The notes under the pieces are model-generated. The model was not told where the DNA came from and searched no databases. It saw nothing but the letters and a program-made list of their open reading frames with translations. This document shows, one piece after another, positions 56,070-64,000 of a stretch of DNA of 64,000 nucleotides. The first letter of the stretch is position 1. Every line of letters starts with the position of its first letter. Source of the DNA: an uncultured SAR116 cluster alpha proteobacterium (GTDB taxonomy: Bacteria; Pseudomonadota; Alphaproteobacteria; Puniceispirillales; Marisalimonadaceae); NCBI GenBank assembly GCA_902592615.1, contig CACJFI010000004.1, forward strand, positions 1 through 64,000, written 5' to 3'. The position numbers and the translations under genes were made by a program.

Positions 56070-56966
56070 TTATTTCAAATTCTGTGCTTGATTATATTCA
56101 AAAAGATAAATTCCAATAAAAATCATTATTAATGATAATAAATGAAAAAACTGAAATTCTTCGCCTAAAAAAAATACTGCTAATAAAGAACTAAAAACTG
56201 GTACTAAATTTGTATACAAACCAGATCTTGAAGGACCTATTTTTTCAACACCTTTCATAAAAAAAATCTGTGCTAAAAATGATGGAAAGATGATTATAAC
56301 ACCCAATATCATGATTCCTTTTGGGCCAGGCAAAATTAATTCGTAAGATAAAGTTTCATATATTAAACCAGGAAGAGAACCCATGAATGCTACATATGCA
56401 AAAAAAGTTAATAAAGTCAAAGCACCAATTTTAGGTTTTTTTCTTAAACCAACTGCATAAATTGCATACAAGGTACAAGCGAATATCATTACTATATCAC
56501 CGCTGTTTAATTCTAGTTCAATTAAATAATTAAAGTTTCCAGAACAAACAACAATCAATACTGCTATAAAAGTTATCAAAACGCCTAAGAATTGGGTAAT
56601 ATTAATTTTATCTTTCAACCATATCCATGCAATTATAATTATAAATGCAGGCATTGTTCCCTGGACCAAACCAAGATTAATAGCTATTGTATCATGTGCA
56701 GCAACATAATACGCAGAGTTAAAACCAGTAAAGCCAAACAGGCCCATGAAAATAAGCCATTTAATTCTTTTGTTCAAAATATACCAAGTTTCAATTAATT
56801 GATTTCTACATAAAATTGATAAAATTATTGAAACAAAAAACCACCTCACACTGACTATTAATAAAGGAGAAATCTCTCCAACTGCAGCTCTTCCAGCGAC
56901 AGTATTGAAAGCCCAAAAGATTGACGTCAATGTTAATAAAAAGTGAGGATTGGTTAAAATTTTCAT
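56070..56966 (-). CDS. EamA/DMT superfamily transporter
   Basis: The 298-residue protein has about ten membrane helices arranged as two EamA repeats. The first starts 'LLTLTSIFWAFNTVAGRAAVG', with 'RWFFVSIILSILCRNQLIE'; the second begins around residue 155 ('LNSGDIVMIFACTLYAIYAV') and ends 'SLLAVFFLGEEFQFFHLLSLIMIFIGIYL'. Family members export amino acids, metabolites or drugs; the substrate cannot be read from sequence. It is divergent from the molybdenum hydroxylase genes, which have another exporter of this superfamily on their far side. Confidence 0.87.
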   Translation of the reverse strand: MKILTNPHFLLTLTSIFWAFNTVAGRAAVGEISPLLIVSVRWFFVSIILSILCRNQLIETWYILNKRIKWLIFMGLFGFTGFNSAYYVAAHDTIAINLGLVQGTMPAFIIIIAWIWLKDKINITQFLGVLITFIAVLIVVCSGNFNYLIELELNSGDIVMIFACTLYAIYAVGLRKKPKIGALTLLTFFAYVAFMGSLPGLIYETLSYELILPGPKGIMILGVIIIFPSFLAQIFFMKGVEKIGPSRSGLYTNLVPVFSSLLAVFFLGEEFQFFHLLSLIMIFIGIYLFEYNQAQNLK

Positions 56967-57030
56967 AAATTTTTGGATATAATACGCTTAAATATATTGA
57001 ATAAAAAAAAATTAATTGTTATTTATCTAA

Positions 57031-57036
57031 TATAAT
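57031..57036 (+). promoter_or_regulatory. Possible -10 element for the molybdenum hydroxylase operon
   Basis: A perfect TATAAT lies 40 bases before the likely FAD-subunit ATG at 57077, leaving room for a leader that includes the GGGAG ribosome-binding site at 57067-57071. No convincing -35 is found 16-18 bases upstream, so this is tentative. Confidence 0.3.
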
Positions 57037-57076
57037 TCTTTTTCTTTATATTCAAATTTAATTTTTGGGAGATAAA

Positions 57077-57946
57077 ATGTCAGAAACACAATATTTAGCT
57101 GCAAAAACTATTGATGAAGCAGTTAACGCTCATAACAATGCCAATGGAACAGCACGGTTTCTTGCTGGTGGAACAGACTTGTTAGTTCAAATCAAAAGCG
57201 GTATTAGAAAACCTAACTTAGTTATAGACATTAAAAAAATTGTTGAGTTAAATTCCATTAATGAAATTTCAGATGGTGAATTTGAGATTGGTGCTTCAGT
57301 ATCAGGCGCTAATTTAAATAGAAATTCTAAATTTGCTAAACTTTGGCCCGGAGTGTTAGAGGCATTTAGATTAATTGGATCAGAACAAATACAGGGGAGA
57401 GCGTCTTTAGGTGGAAATCTATGTAACGGGTCACCAGCTGGCGATAGTGTTCCAGCTTTAATTGCAGCTGGTTGTAAAGCAGTTATTGCTGGTCCAAAAG
57501 GTAGAAAAGATATCCCAATTGAAAATTTTCATTTAGGGCCAGGAAAAACAATTTTAGAAAATGGTGAAATGCTAGTGAGTTTAAAGTTTCCTAAACGTGT
57601 TTCAAATTCTGCGGATGCTTATTTAAGAATGACACCTAGAACTGAGATGGATATTGCTGTTGTCGGTTGTGGTGTGAATATTTCATTAGAAAATGATACT
57701 TGCACTCATGCAAGAGTTTCTTTAGGTGCTGTTGCACCAACACCCTTATTAATTGAGGAAGCTTCCAAAATTCTGGTTGGATCAAAGCTTGATGATGATA
57801 CTTTAGATAAAGTTTCTAAAATGTGTATGGAATCTTGTAACCCAATTAATGACAAAAGAGGAACAGTTGATTACAGAACAAAAGTTGCAGGCGTTTTGTT
57901 TAAAAGAGCTACAAAATTAGCAACTGATAGAATTAGAGGAAATTAA
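57077..57946 (+). CDS. Molybdenum hydroxylase, FAD-binding medium subunit (CoxM/XdhB-like)
   Basis: The protein of about 289 residues has the FAD-binding motifs 'FLAGGTDLLVQIKSG' and 'GRASLGGNLCNGSPAGDSVPAL' and a C-terminal CO-dehydrogenase flavoprotein domain ('LGAVAPTPLLIEEASKIL'). In the xanthine dehydrogenase/CO dehydrogenase family this subunit passes electrons from the iron-sulfur subunit to NAD+ or quinone. The track start TTG 57065 overlaps the ribosome-binding site; ATG 57077 follows GGGAG by five bases. It starts a three-gene operon in the order medium-small-large. Confidence 0.93.
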   Translation: MSETQYLAAKTIDEAVNAHNNANGTARFLAGGTDLLVQIKSGIRKPNLVIDIKKIVELNSINEISDGEFEIGASVSGANLNRNSKFAKLWPGVLEAFRLIGSEQIQGRASLGGNLCNGSPAGDSVPALIAAGCKAVIAGPKGRKDIPIENFHLGPGKTILENGEMLVSLKFPKRVSNSADAYLRMTPRTEMDIAVVGCGVNISLENDTCTHARVSLGAVAPTPLLIEEASKILVGSKLDDDTLDKVSKMCMESCNPINDKRGTVDYRTKVAGVLFKRATKLATDRIRGN

Positions 57947-57950
57947 TATC

Positions 57951-58430
57951 ATGGCAAAAATTCAAGTTTCAACTAAAATAAACAACGAAAAAGTAGACTA
58001 TTTGTGTGAACCACATGATACTATGTTGGATGTTTTGAGAAACCAATTAAATCTGACTGGATCAAAAGAAAGCTGCGGTTCAGGTGACTGTGGGTCCTGC
58101 AGTGTTATCCTTGATGGTGAATTAATCTGTTCTTGTTTGATGTTAGCTGCAGAAGCAGATGGAAGTAATATTGAAACTATTGAAGGTATGTCTGAGGGTG
58201 GAAAGCTTCATGCATTACAACAAAAGTTTCTTGAAAAAGCTGCGCTTCAATGTGGCATATGTACGCCTGGTTTCTTAATGGCCTCTAAGGCACTGTTAGA
58301 TCACAATCCTTCGCCAACAGAAACTGAAGTTAGATATTGGTTGGCCGGTAATCTATGCAGATGTACAGGATATGACAAAATTGTAAAAGCTGTACTAGAA
58401 GTTGCTGATGAAATGAAGGAGAGCGCATAA
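57951..58430 (+). CDS. Molybdenum hydroxylase, [2Fe-2S] small subunit (CoxS/XdhC-like)
   Basis: The 159-residue protein carries two [2Fe-2S] clusters. The plant-ferredoxin-type cluster Cys are in 'GSKESCGSGDCGSCSVIL' and the following 'LICSCL'; the helical-domain cluster Cys are in 'LQCGICTPGFLMASKALL' and 'NLCRCTGYDKIVKAV'. It shuttles electrons from the molybdenum cofactor to FAD. It lies four bases after the medium subunit and overlaps the large-subunit start by one base (TAATG). Confidence 0.96.
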   Translation: MAKIQVSTKINNEKVDYLCEPHDTMLDVLRNQLNLTGSKESCGSGDCGSCSVILDGELICSCLMLAAEADGSNIETIEGMSEGGKLHALQQKFLEKAALQCGICTPGFLMASKALLDHNPSPTETEVRYWLAGNLCRCTGYDKIVKAVLEVADEMKESA

Positions 58431-60667
58431 TGAATGAAATTAGTAACAAATGGATTGGTAAAAACACTATAAGACCAGATGGCGCGGATAAGGTAACTGG
58501 TCGAGCTCAATATTCATCAGACACAACAATGCCAGGTATGATTTGGGGTCATGTGTTAAGAAGCCCTCACCCACATGCTAGAATTTTATCTATTAATACA
58601 AAAAAGGCTGAGGAATTAGAGGGAGTTAAGGCAGTCATCACATCAAAAGATGTTGTTGACTTTCCAATTGATACGCCAGTTATACTTGGTATCCAAGATA
58701 TGCGATGGATGTGTAGAAACGTTATGGCAAGAGACAAAGTTCTTTTTCATGGCCATCCACTTGCAGCAGTTGCAGCTACAACTGAAGAAATAGCAGAAAA
58801 AGCGTGTGAATTAATAGAGGTAGAATACGAAGTTTTACCATGGGCCATTGAAATTGACGATGCAATTAAACCCGGCGCCCCCATTCTACATGATCACATC
58901 CAATTTGAAGGAAAACCATCTAATATAGCTGGCACTCTTGAGCATAAAAAAGGTGACATTGATAAAGGTTTTTCAGAAGCTGATATCATCATAGAAAGAG
59001 AATTTAAAACAGAAGCAGTACATCAAGGTTACTTAGAAACACATTCTTGTTTAGTAAGTGTTGCGGCAGATGGTAGAGCTACTATATGGAGCTCAAGCCA
59101 AGGTCAATTTATGGTAAGAGCTATGACATCATATTTAACTGGTATACCACAGAGTAAAATCAGAGCAATACCGGCTGAAATTGGTGGAGGATTTGGAGGC
59201 AAAACTATTGTTTATTTAGAGCCATTAGCTACTATCTTGTCACAAAAAACAGGTCGTCCAGTTAAAATAGTTATGAACAGAGAAGATACAATGAGAGCTT
59301 CCGGGCCCACATCTGGATCTAAAAGTAAAATAAAAATTGGTGCTACTAAAGATGGAAAGATTGTAGCAGCACAAGGAACATATTATTTACAAGCAGGAGC
59401 TTTTCCCGGATCACCTATTAGAGGTGCAGTAGGATGCTCTCTTGCACCATATGACATTCCAAATGCCCATACTTTTGGTTATGACGTAGTATCTAACAGA
59501 TGTAAAGTTGCTGCATACAGAGCTCCTGGAGCTCCTATTGGTGCATATGGAGTTGAATGTGTTTTAGATGAAATTGCTGAAAAACTTAACATATGTCCTT
59601 TGGAGTTAAGAAAAATTAATGCTGCAAAAGAAGGAACCCAAGCAGTCCACGGCCCTACTTATCCTCAAATGGGATATTTGGAAACAGTTGAAGCAGCAAT
59701 AAACCATCCTCATTATAAAGCTCCCTTAGACAAGCATCAAGGTCGAGGCGTAGCTAGTGGTTTTTGGTTTAATGCTGGTGGAGAATCAAGTGCACAATTA
59801 AATATTACTGAAGACGGTAATGTGGTTGTAACAACAGGACATCCGGATATTGGAGGTTCCAGAGCATCTATAGCCAATATTACTGCTGAATTATTAGGTA
59901 TTCATCATGATAAAGTGTCGGTTTTAATAGGTGACACAGCAACAATTGGATACAGCAACCTAACTGGTGGAAGTAGAGTATTATTTGCTTCTGCAATGGT
60001 TGTAACTGAATCTGCTAAAATAGTAATTAAACAATTAAAACAAAGAGCAGCTAAAATTTGGGGTATTGACGAAGAAGCTATTGAGTGGGAAAATGGCGAA
60101 GCTAGACCTGCCGGTGATAATGCAGGAAAATTTACCCCACTTACATTGGCTGAATTAGCAGAAAAAGCTACTGCAACAGGCGGCCCAATTGGAGCTGGAT
60201 ACCAGGTAAACACTGAAGGTGCTGAAGGTGGCTTTGCAACTCATATTTGTGATGTTGAAGTAGATATGGATCTTGGTATAGTAAGGGTAAAGCGATACAC
60301 ATCTATACAAGACGTTGGTAAAGCCATTCATCCTGATTATGTAGAAGGCCAGCTTCATGGTGGTTGTGTTCAAGGTATTGGTTGGGCTTTAAGCGAAGAA
60401 TATATCTATAATAAAGATGGTCATTTGGATAATACTGGATTTTTGGATTATAGAATGCCTGTATGTTCAGATTTACCAATGTTAGACACTGTATTAATCG
60501 AAATTCCGAACCCAAAACATCCGCAAGGGGTAAGAGGTGTAGGTGAAGTTCCCTTAGTTCCACCTTTGGCAGCTATATCAAACGCAGTTTATAAAGCAAT
60601 CGGTAAACGTTCGTACAGCCTTCCAATGTCTCCACCTAAAATTTTGAAGATTATCGAAGGTAATTAA
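58430..60667 (+). CDS. Molybdenum hydroxylase, molybdopterin-binding large subunit
   Basis: The 745-residue catalytic subunit has 'DGADKVTGRAQYSSDTTMPG' at the N-terminus, 'EIGGGFGGKTIVYLEPLA' (cofactor contact), 'AAYRAPGAPIGAYGVE' and the catalytic Glu in 'RGVGEVPLVPPLAAISNAV'. The active-site loop is neither the AYxCSFR of form I CO dehydrogenase nor the AYRGAGR of form II, so CO oxidation is not supported. It should hydroxylate an aromatic, heterocyclic or aldehyde-type substrate, not identifiable here. The three subunit genes look GC-richer than most neighbours. Maturation genes (e.g. XdhC/CoxDEF-like) are not adjacent. Confidence 0.94.
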   Translation: MNEISNKWIGKNTIRPDGADKVTGRAQYSSDTTMPGMIWGHVLRSPHPHARILSINTKKAEELEGVKAVITSKDVVDFPIDTPVILGIQDMRWMCRNVMARDKVLFHGHPLAAVAATTEEIAEKACELIEVEYEVLPWAIEIDDAIKPGAPILHDHIQFEGKPSNIAGTLEHKKGDIDKGFSEADIIIEREFKTEAVHQGYLETHSCLVSVAADGRATIWSSSQGQFMVRAMTSYLTGIPQSKIRAIPAEIGGGFGGKTIVYLEPLATILSQKTGRPVKIVMNREDTMRASGPTSGSKSKIKIGATKDGKIVAAQGTYYLQAGAFPGSPIRGAVGCSLAPYDIPNAHTFGYDVVSNRCKVAAYRAPGAPIGAYGVECVLDEIAEKLNICPLELRKINAAKEGTQAVHGPTYPQMGYLETVEAAINHPHYKAPLDKHQGRGVASGFWFNAGGESSAQLNITEDGNVVVTTGHPDIGGSRASIANITAELLGIHHDKVSVLIGDTATIGYSNLTGGSRVLFASAMVVTESAKIVIKQLKQRAAKIWGIDEEAIEWENGEARPAGDNAGKFTPLTLAELAEKATATGGPIGAGYQVNTEGAEGGFATHICDVEVDMDLGIVRVKRYTSIQDVGKAIHPDYVEGQLHGGCVQGIGWALSEEYIYNKDGHLDNTGFLDYRMPVCSDLPMLDTVLIEIPNPKHPQGVRGVGEVPLVPPLAAISNAVYKAIGKRSYSLPMSPPKILKIIEGN

Positions 60668-60696
60668 TTGCAAAAGTAGTTTTATTATTTAGATCG

Positions 60697-61647
60697 ATGA
60701 ATCAAGATAATAAAACTATGATATTATTAGCTTATATTTCTGCATTTTTAGGTGTATGCGGCCACGCCAGTTCTGAATTTTTTGTTAAACTTTCAGGGAT
60801 TTCTGGAGTGGAGGTATCTGTTTGGAGATTTGGCTTAGGTGGGCTTGCCTTACTAATATTGTGCTTAATTAATCCATCATCCAGAAACTTAATTATACCA
60901 CTTAAAAAAGATCCCTACCCCATTGTTATTCTTTCAGTTTTTGGCATGGCATTTGGACAATTTTTATTTCATTGGGCCTTAGATTTTGCTTCTGTTGTAC
61001 AAGTTGCTACTATGGTTACAATAATGCCAATAGGTGTTGTTTTTGTAGTTCGTATAATTGAAGGCACTAAAATAACACCCCCAAAAATTATAAGTGGGAT
61101 TGGAGCCTTTCTGGGATGTGTTTTTTTACTTAACGACGGATACTTAGAACAACTCAAGGGAGCTGGTGAAAGTATCTTGGGAATTTATTTATCAATTGGG
61201 TGCGCTTTAGTTGGAGCAATTTATCTTGTTATGGTCAAACCTTATGTTCAAGTATATGGACCTATAAGAATGACCACATACACTTTCGTACTGGGCTTTA
61301 TAGCATTATATCCATCCATAGGTATTATTTGGAACATATGGGTAAATCCTTTTGATCTTTTTGATAGAACACATGTTGAGTATATGTCCATAATAACACT
61401 TGGGATCTGGAATACTTGTATAGCATTCATACTTTGGTTGTGGGGGCTATCTAATATTCCTAACGTAGCAAGAGGAAATTATTTGTTTTTCTTGAAACCT
61501 GTAATTGCTCTAGGATTAGCATTTTTTATTCTAGAAGACGAAATTACTCTTAATCAATTAATTGCAATTTTTGCAATAACTGGATTTGTAATATTAGAAA
61601 TTTTTTATTCTCCAATTTCTAATTTTTTCAAATTTAAAAGTAATTAA
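60697..61647 (+). CDS. EamA/DMT superfamily transporter (second copy)
   Basis: The 316-residue protein has about ten membrane helices in two EamA repeats, starting 'ILLAYISAFLGVCGHASSEFFVKLSGI' and ending 'PVIALGLAFFILEDEITLNQLIAIFAITGFVILEIFY'. It is not a close duplicate of the protein at 56070-56966, judging from dissimilar helices. It starts 29 bases after the molybdenum hydroxylase large subunit on the same strand, so it may be cotranscribed and move a substrate or product of that enzyme; this is inference from position only. Confidence 0.86.
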   Translation: MNQDNKTMILLAYISAFLGVCGHASSEFFVKLSGISGVEVSVWRFGLGGLALLILCLINPSSRNLIIPLKKDPYPIVILSVFGMAFGQFLFHWALDFASVVQVATMVTIMPIGVVFVVRIIEGTKITPPKIISGIGAFLGCVFLLNDGYLEQLKGAGESILGIYLSIGCALVGAIYLVMVKPYVQVYGPIRMTTYTFVLGFIALYPSIGIIWNIWVNPFDLFDRTHVEYMSIITLGIWNTCIAFILWLWGLSNIPNVARGNYLFFLKPVIALGLAFFILEDEITLNQLIAIFAITGFVILEIFYSPISNFFKFKSN

Positions 61648-61717
61648 TCAATGTGATAGAAAAAATATTTAAACTTGATATAAAAATATTATTCACATCA
61701 AAAAGGTAAATTGTCGC

Positions 61718-63097
61718 ATGAACATTGGAATAATTGGACTTGGCTCGATGGGATTAAATTTAGCCAAGAATATCGTATCAAAAAAAAACACTGTTTATGC
61801 ATATGAAGAAAATCCAGCAATAAATAATGACCTCAAAAAAAATAAAGTAAAAAATCTATTTCTAACAGAATCTTTAAGTGAACTCTTAAACAAGGTTATA
61901 TCGCCCAGAATAATTATGCTCAGCTTGCCAGCTGATAAAGTAGATGAGGTAATTAGTGAATTGACTAATTTTTTAGAACCTGAAGATATTGTCGCTGATC
62001 TTGGAAATTCACTTTATTCGAAGTCTATAGAAAGAAATACTCTATTAAACAGTCATATGATAAACTTTTTAGGCGTTGGAGTTTCAGGTGGGCCCAGAGG
62101 AGCTAAAAATGGTCCAGCAATAATGGCTGGAGGCTCAAAAAAAGCATGGAACAAAACTAAACACATATTTGAGGATATTGCAGCCAAAAATAACAATCAA
62201 AGCGCTTGTTGTTTTTTTGGCAGCGCTGGTTCAGGACATTTTGTAAAATTAGTTCATAATGGAATTGAATATGCACTTATGGAAGGAATAGCTGAGGTAA
62301 CTAATATCCTAGATAAAGTTTATAATCTAAATAATGATGAAATAGCAAAAAAATTTAAAGAAATACTTGAAACTAACTCTTCTTCATTTCTGTTAAAAAT
62401 AACTTCTGAAATAATAAATGCTAAAAATGAAAATAATCAATATTTTATAGATGAAGTTGATCCTGTAATTGGACAAAATGGAACAGGTGTTTGGACTATA
62501 AAAGCCGCACTAGACTTAGGGGTTGGAATTCCATCAATATACGAAGCTGTATCTGCAAGATATAACTCAAAAAATTTTAAATATAATTTTGAACAAAATT
62601 CTAATAATAAAAAATATAATCTAAATGATAAATATAATGAAATTTCTATTGAACAAATAATTTTTTTTAATTTTGCATGCTCTATTTACCAAGGTCTAAA
62701 CCTTATAAATGAATCGAATAAATGGGATTTTTTTGATTTTAAAATCGAAGATATCTTTAAGGCATGGAGTGCTGGGTGCATTTTACAAGGTAGGTACCTA
62801 GATATTATTTCAAAAGAATTCACCATACGAAAAAAAATTGATCCAGAATATTTACATAATTTAATTAAAAGAAATTGCTCAGATCAATTAATATCAATTA
62901 GAGAATTCAATTCAAGTGCAATAAACATGGGAATAACTTGCCCTGTTTTATCCTCTAATCTAGCATATTATGACCAAATGTTTTCAAATCATATAATTGG
63001 TGAAACAATACAGTTACAAAGAAGTTTTTTTGGCCTTCATCCGATTAAAGACAAAAAAGGAAAAAATAATATAAATCCTTATTGGACTAAATTATGA
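61718..63097 (+). CDS. gnd: 6-phosphogluconate dehydrogenase, decarboxylating
   Basis: The 459-residue enzyme oxidises 6-phosphogluconate to ribulose 5-phosphate and CO2. It has an N-terminal Rossmann fold ('IGIIGLGSMGLNLAKNIV'), substrate-binding 'GVSGGPRGAKNGPAIMAGG' and 'GHFVKLVHNGIEYALMEGI' with the catalytic Lys and Glu, and a C-terminal tail 'LQRSFFGLHPIKDK' with the phosphate-binding Arg and His. 'SGGPRGAKNGPAIMAGG' differs from the common 'SGGEEGARYGPSLMPGG', showing a divergent lineage, but the key residues are kept. It overlaps gntK by four bases. Confidence 0.94.
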   Translation: MNIGIIGLGSMGLNLAKNIVSKKNTVYAYEENPAINNDLKKNKVKNLFLTESLSELLNKVISPRIIMLSLPADKVDEVISELTNFLEPEDIVADLGNSLYSKSIERNTLLNSHMINFLGVGVSGGPRGAKNGPAIMAGGSKKAWNKTKHIFEDIAAKNNNQSACCFFGSAGSGHFVKLVHNGIEYALMEGIAEVTNILDKVYNLNNDEIAKKFKEILETNSSSFLLKITSEIINAKNENNQYFIDEVDPVIGQNGTGVWTIKAALDLGVGIPSIYEAVSARYNSKNFKYNFEQNSNNKKYNLNDKYNEISIEQIIFFNFACSIYQGLNLINESNKWDFFDFKIEDIFKAWSAGCILQGRYLDIISKEFTIRKKIDPEYLHNLIKRNCSDQLISIREFNSSAINMGITCPVLSSNLAYYDQMFSNHIIGETIQLQRSFFGLHPIKDKKGKNNINPYWTKL

Positions 63098-63603
63098 ACG
63101 AAAAATTTGTTACTCTATTTATAATGGGTGTCGCTGGATCTGGGAAAACAACGATAGCAAAGTTGTTATCAAAAAAAATAAATGCATTTTTAATTGAAGC
63201 AGATGATTACCATAGTAAAAAAAATATAGATAAGATGAGTGCTGGAATTCCACTTAGTGACGACGACAGGTATGATTGGCTTATTAAAATTAAAGAAGAA
63301 ATCGATAAAAGAAAAAGTTTTCAAAATTTAGTTGTTTCATGCTCTGCTCTTAAAGAAAAATATAGATCAATATTAAACGTTAAAGAAGATTATTTAGTTT
63401 ATTTAAAAATTACCAAAAATACTGCAAAGACAAGGATAAAAAATAGGAAAGATCATTTCATGCCTGACAGTTTAGTTGATAGTCAATTCGCTATTTTGGA
63501 AGAACCAAATGTATGCATAACATTAGAAGAAACTCTTACACCAGAAGAAACGACATCACATTTAACTTCTATTATTAAAAACAAGCTTCATTATGGAAAA
63601 TAA
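63094..63603 (+). CDS. gntK: Gluconokinase
   Basis: The 169-residue P-loop kinase has Walker A 'IMGVAGSGKTTIAKLLSKK', the substrate segment 'EADDYHSKKNIDKMSAGIPLSDDDRYDWL' and 'VVSCSALKEKYRSIL', all typical of GntK. It phosphorylates gluconate to 6-phosphogluconate, the substrate of the upstream gnd product. The pair gives a two-step route from gluconate to ribulose 5-phosphate. No gluconate transporter is adjacent. The next gene begins within its last codons. Confidence 0.95.
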   Translation: MNEKFVTLFIMGVAGSGKTTIAKLLSKKINAFLIEADDYHSKKNIDKMSAGIPLSDDDRYDWLIKIKEEIDKRKSFQNLVVSCSALKEKYRSILNVKEDYLVYLKITKNTAKTRIKNRKDHFMPDSLVDSQFAILEEPNVCITLEETLTPEETTSHLTSIIKNKLHYGK

Positions 63604-64000
63604 AACAAATAATTACAATGATATACCTGAAAAAATCAAATTAGATTCTAAATTTAAAGAAATTTTTAATCTAATGGAGTATTCTAAGCAAAATATTTTT
63701 ATCACTGGAAAAGCTGGCACAGGAAAAACTACCCTATTAGAATATTTTAGACTTAATTCAAAAAAGAATTTTGTAATATTAGCTTCAACGGGAATATCTG
63801 CAATAAATGCTAAAGGAAAAACTATTCATTCTTTTTTTCTATTTCCACCAAGAATATTAATTAATGAAAAAATCAAAAGATTAAGAAGCAAAGTAATAAG
63901 CAAAATTGATACTATTTTAATTGATGAATGCTCTATGATTAGATGCGATGTACTTGATGCTATAGATCAATCACTTAGATTAAACAGAAATAGCGATAAA
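63593..64000 (+). CDS. PIF1-like helicase, N-terminal part (runs off the window)
   Basis: An open frame from ATG 63593 runs to the window end, about 136 codons, overlapping the end of gntK by eleven bases; it is not in the ORF track because it has no stop here. It shows Walker A 'FITGKAGTGKTTLLEYF', motif Ia 'LASTGISAINAKGKTIHSFF' followed by 'FPPRIL', and Walker B 'ILIDECSMIRCDVLDAID'. This is the bacterial PIF1/RecD-like family (superfamily 1B), which unwinds structured DNA. C-terminal domains are outside the window. Confidence 0.88.
   Translation, partial: MENKTNNYNDIPEKIKLDSKFKEIFNLMEYSKQNIFITGKAGTGKTTLLEYFRLNSKKNFVILASTGISAINAKGKTIHSFFLFPPRILINEKIKRLRSKVISKIDTILIDECSMIRCDVLDAIDQSLRLNRNSDK

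Noticed and set aside
58430-60667. Annotation as aerobic CO dehydrogenase CoxL
   Set aside because: The active-site loop is 'AYRAPGAP', matching neither form I (AYxCSFR) nor form II (AYRGAGR), and no coxDEF genes are next to it.
1-64000. tRNA, rRNA, CRISPR, insertion sequences, prophage or integrase sites
   Set aside because: Intergenic gaps were read on both strands; almost all are under 200 bases and none shows cloverleaf sequence, spaced repeats, terminal inverted repeats or a recombinase gene.

Overview
The window is a dense, very AT-rich (by eye roughly 28-32% GC) stretch of chromosome from an alphaproteobacterium with a streamlined genome, probably marine. Three things point that way. 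The gene order is alphaproteobacterial: ntrB-ntrC-ntrY-ntrX-trkA-dat-hflX, pdhA-pdhB(lipoyl)-pdhC-lpd-lipA-coq10, eno-kdsA-pyrG-secG-tpiA, cbp3-plsX-fabH-ihfA-merR, glyA-nrdR-ribD-ribE-ribBA-ribH-nusB-thiL, and birA-coaX-rnj-DUF1467. Genes are separated by a few bases or overlap, even where they converge. Respiratory NADH oxidation in this window is by the sodium pump Na+-NQR. No rRNA, tRNA, CRISPR array, insertion sequence or prophage is visible.

Layout. 1-7.9 kb: start of mfd, sdhE, then recG, a DUF502 membrane protein, mazG, a YdfG-type SDR, an inositol-monophosphatase-family enzyme and hflX. 7.9-16.3 kb: D-amino-acid transaminase, trkA and the two nitrogen-type two-component systems NtrYX and NtrBC. 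16.4-30.3 kb: ispDF, a decayed pgpA, the CinA-type amidase, then a long minus-strand block with coq10, lipA, the whole pyruvate dehydrogenase complex, ftsB, eno, kdsA, pyrG, secG and tpiA. 30.5-37.6 kb: ppiD, merR, ihfA, fabH, plsX, cbp3, bamE, thiL and nusB. 37.6-46.7 kb: riboflavin synthesis, nrdR, glyA, rpiB, RNase J, coaX and birA. 46.7-55.8 kb: an orphan NuoL-like membrane protein, nqrABCDEF and, divergently, apbE-nqrM. 55.9-60.7 kb: a small membrane protein, a DMT exporter and a three-subunit molybdenum hydroxylase. 60.7-64 kb: a second DMT exporter, gnd, gntK and the start of a PIF1-like helicase.

The most unusual object is the 563-residue protein at 46726-48417. It aligns along its whole length with NuoL of complex I, and it lies just before birA, where the end of a nuo operon commonly lies in alphaproteobacteria. 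No other nuo gene is present, and nqrF follows on the other side. Nearly every charged or histidine residue of the NuoL proton path is replaced, and the protein stops at the start of the lateral helix that would tie NuoL to the rest of complex I. The reading frame is nevertheless fully open, so it looks like a retained, repurposed relic rather than a dead gene.

Other signs of reduction and rewiring: NtrC keeps its receiver and DNA-binding domains but has lost the sigma-54 contact motif and a normal Walker B; pgpA survives only as three recognisable fragments in three frames; hfq is missing from its usual place beside hflX; the GTP cyclohydrolase II half of RibBA has lost its zinc ligands; and several convergent gene pairs share or abut stop codons with no room for a terminator.
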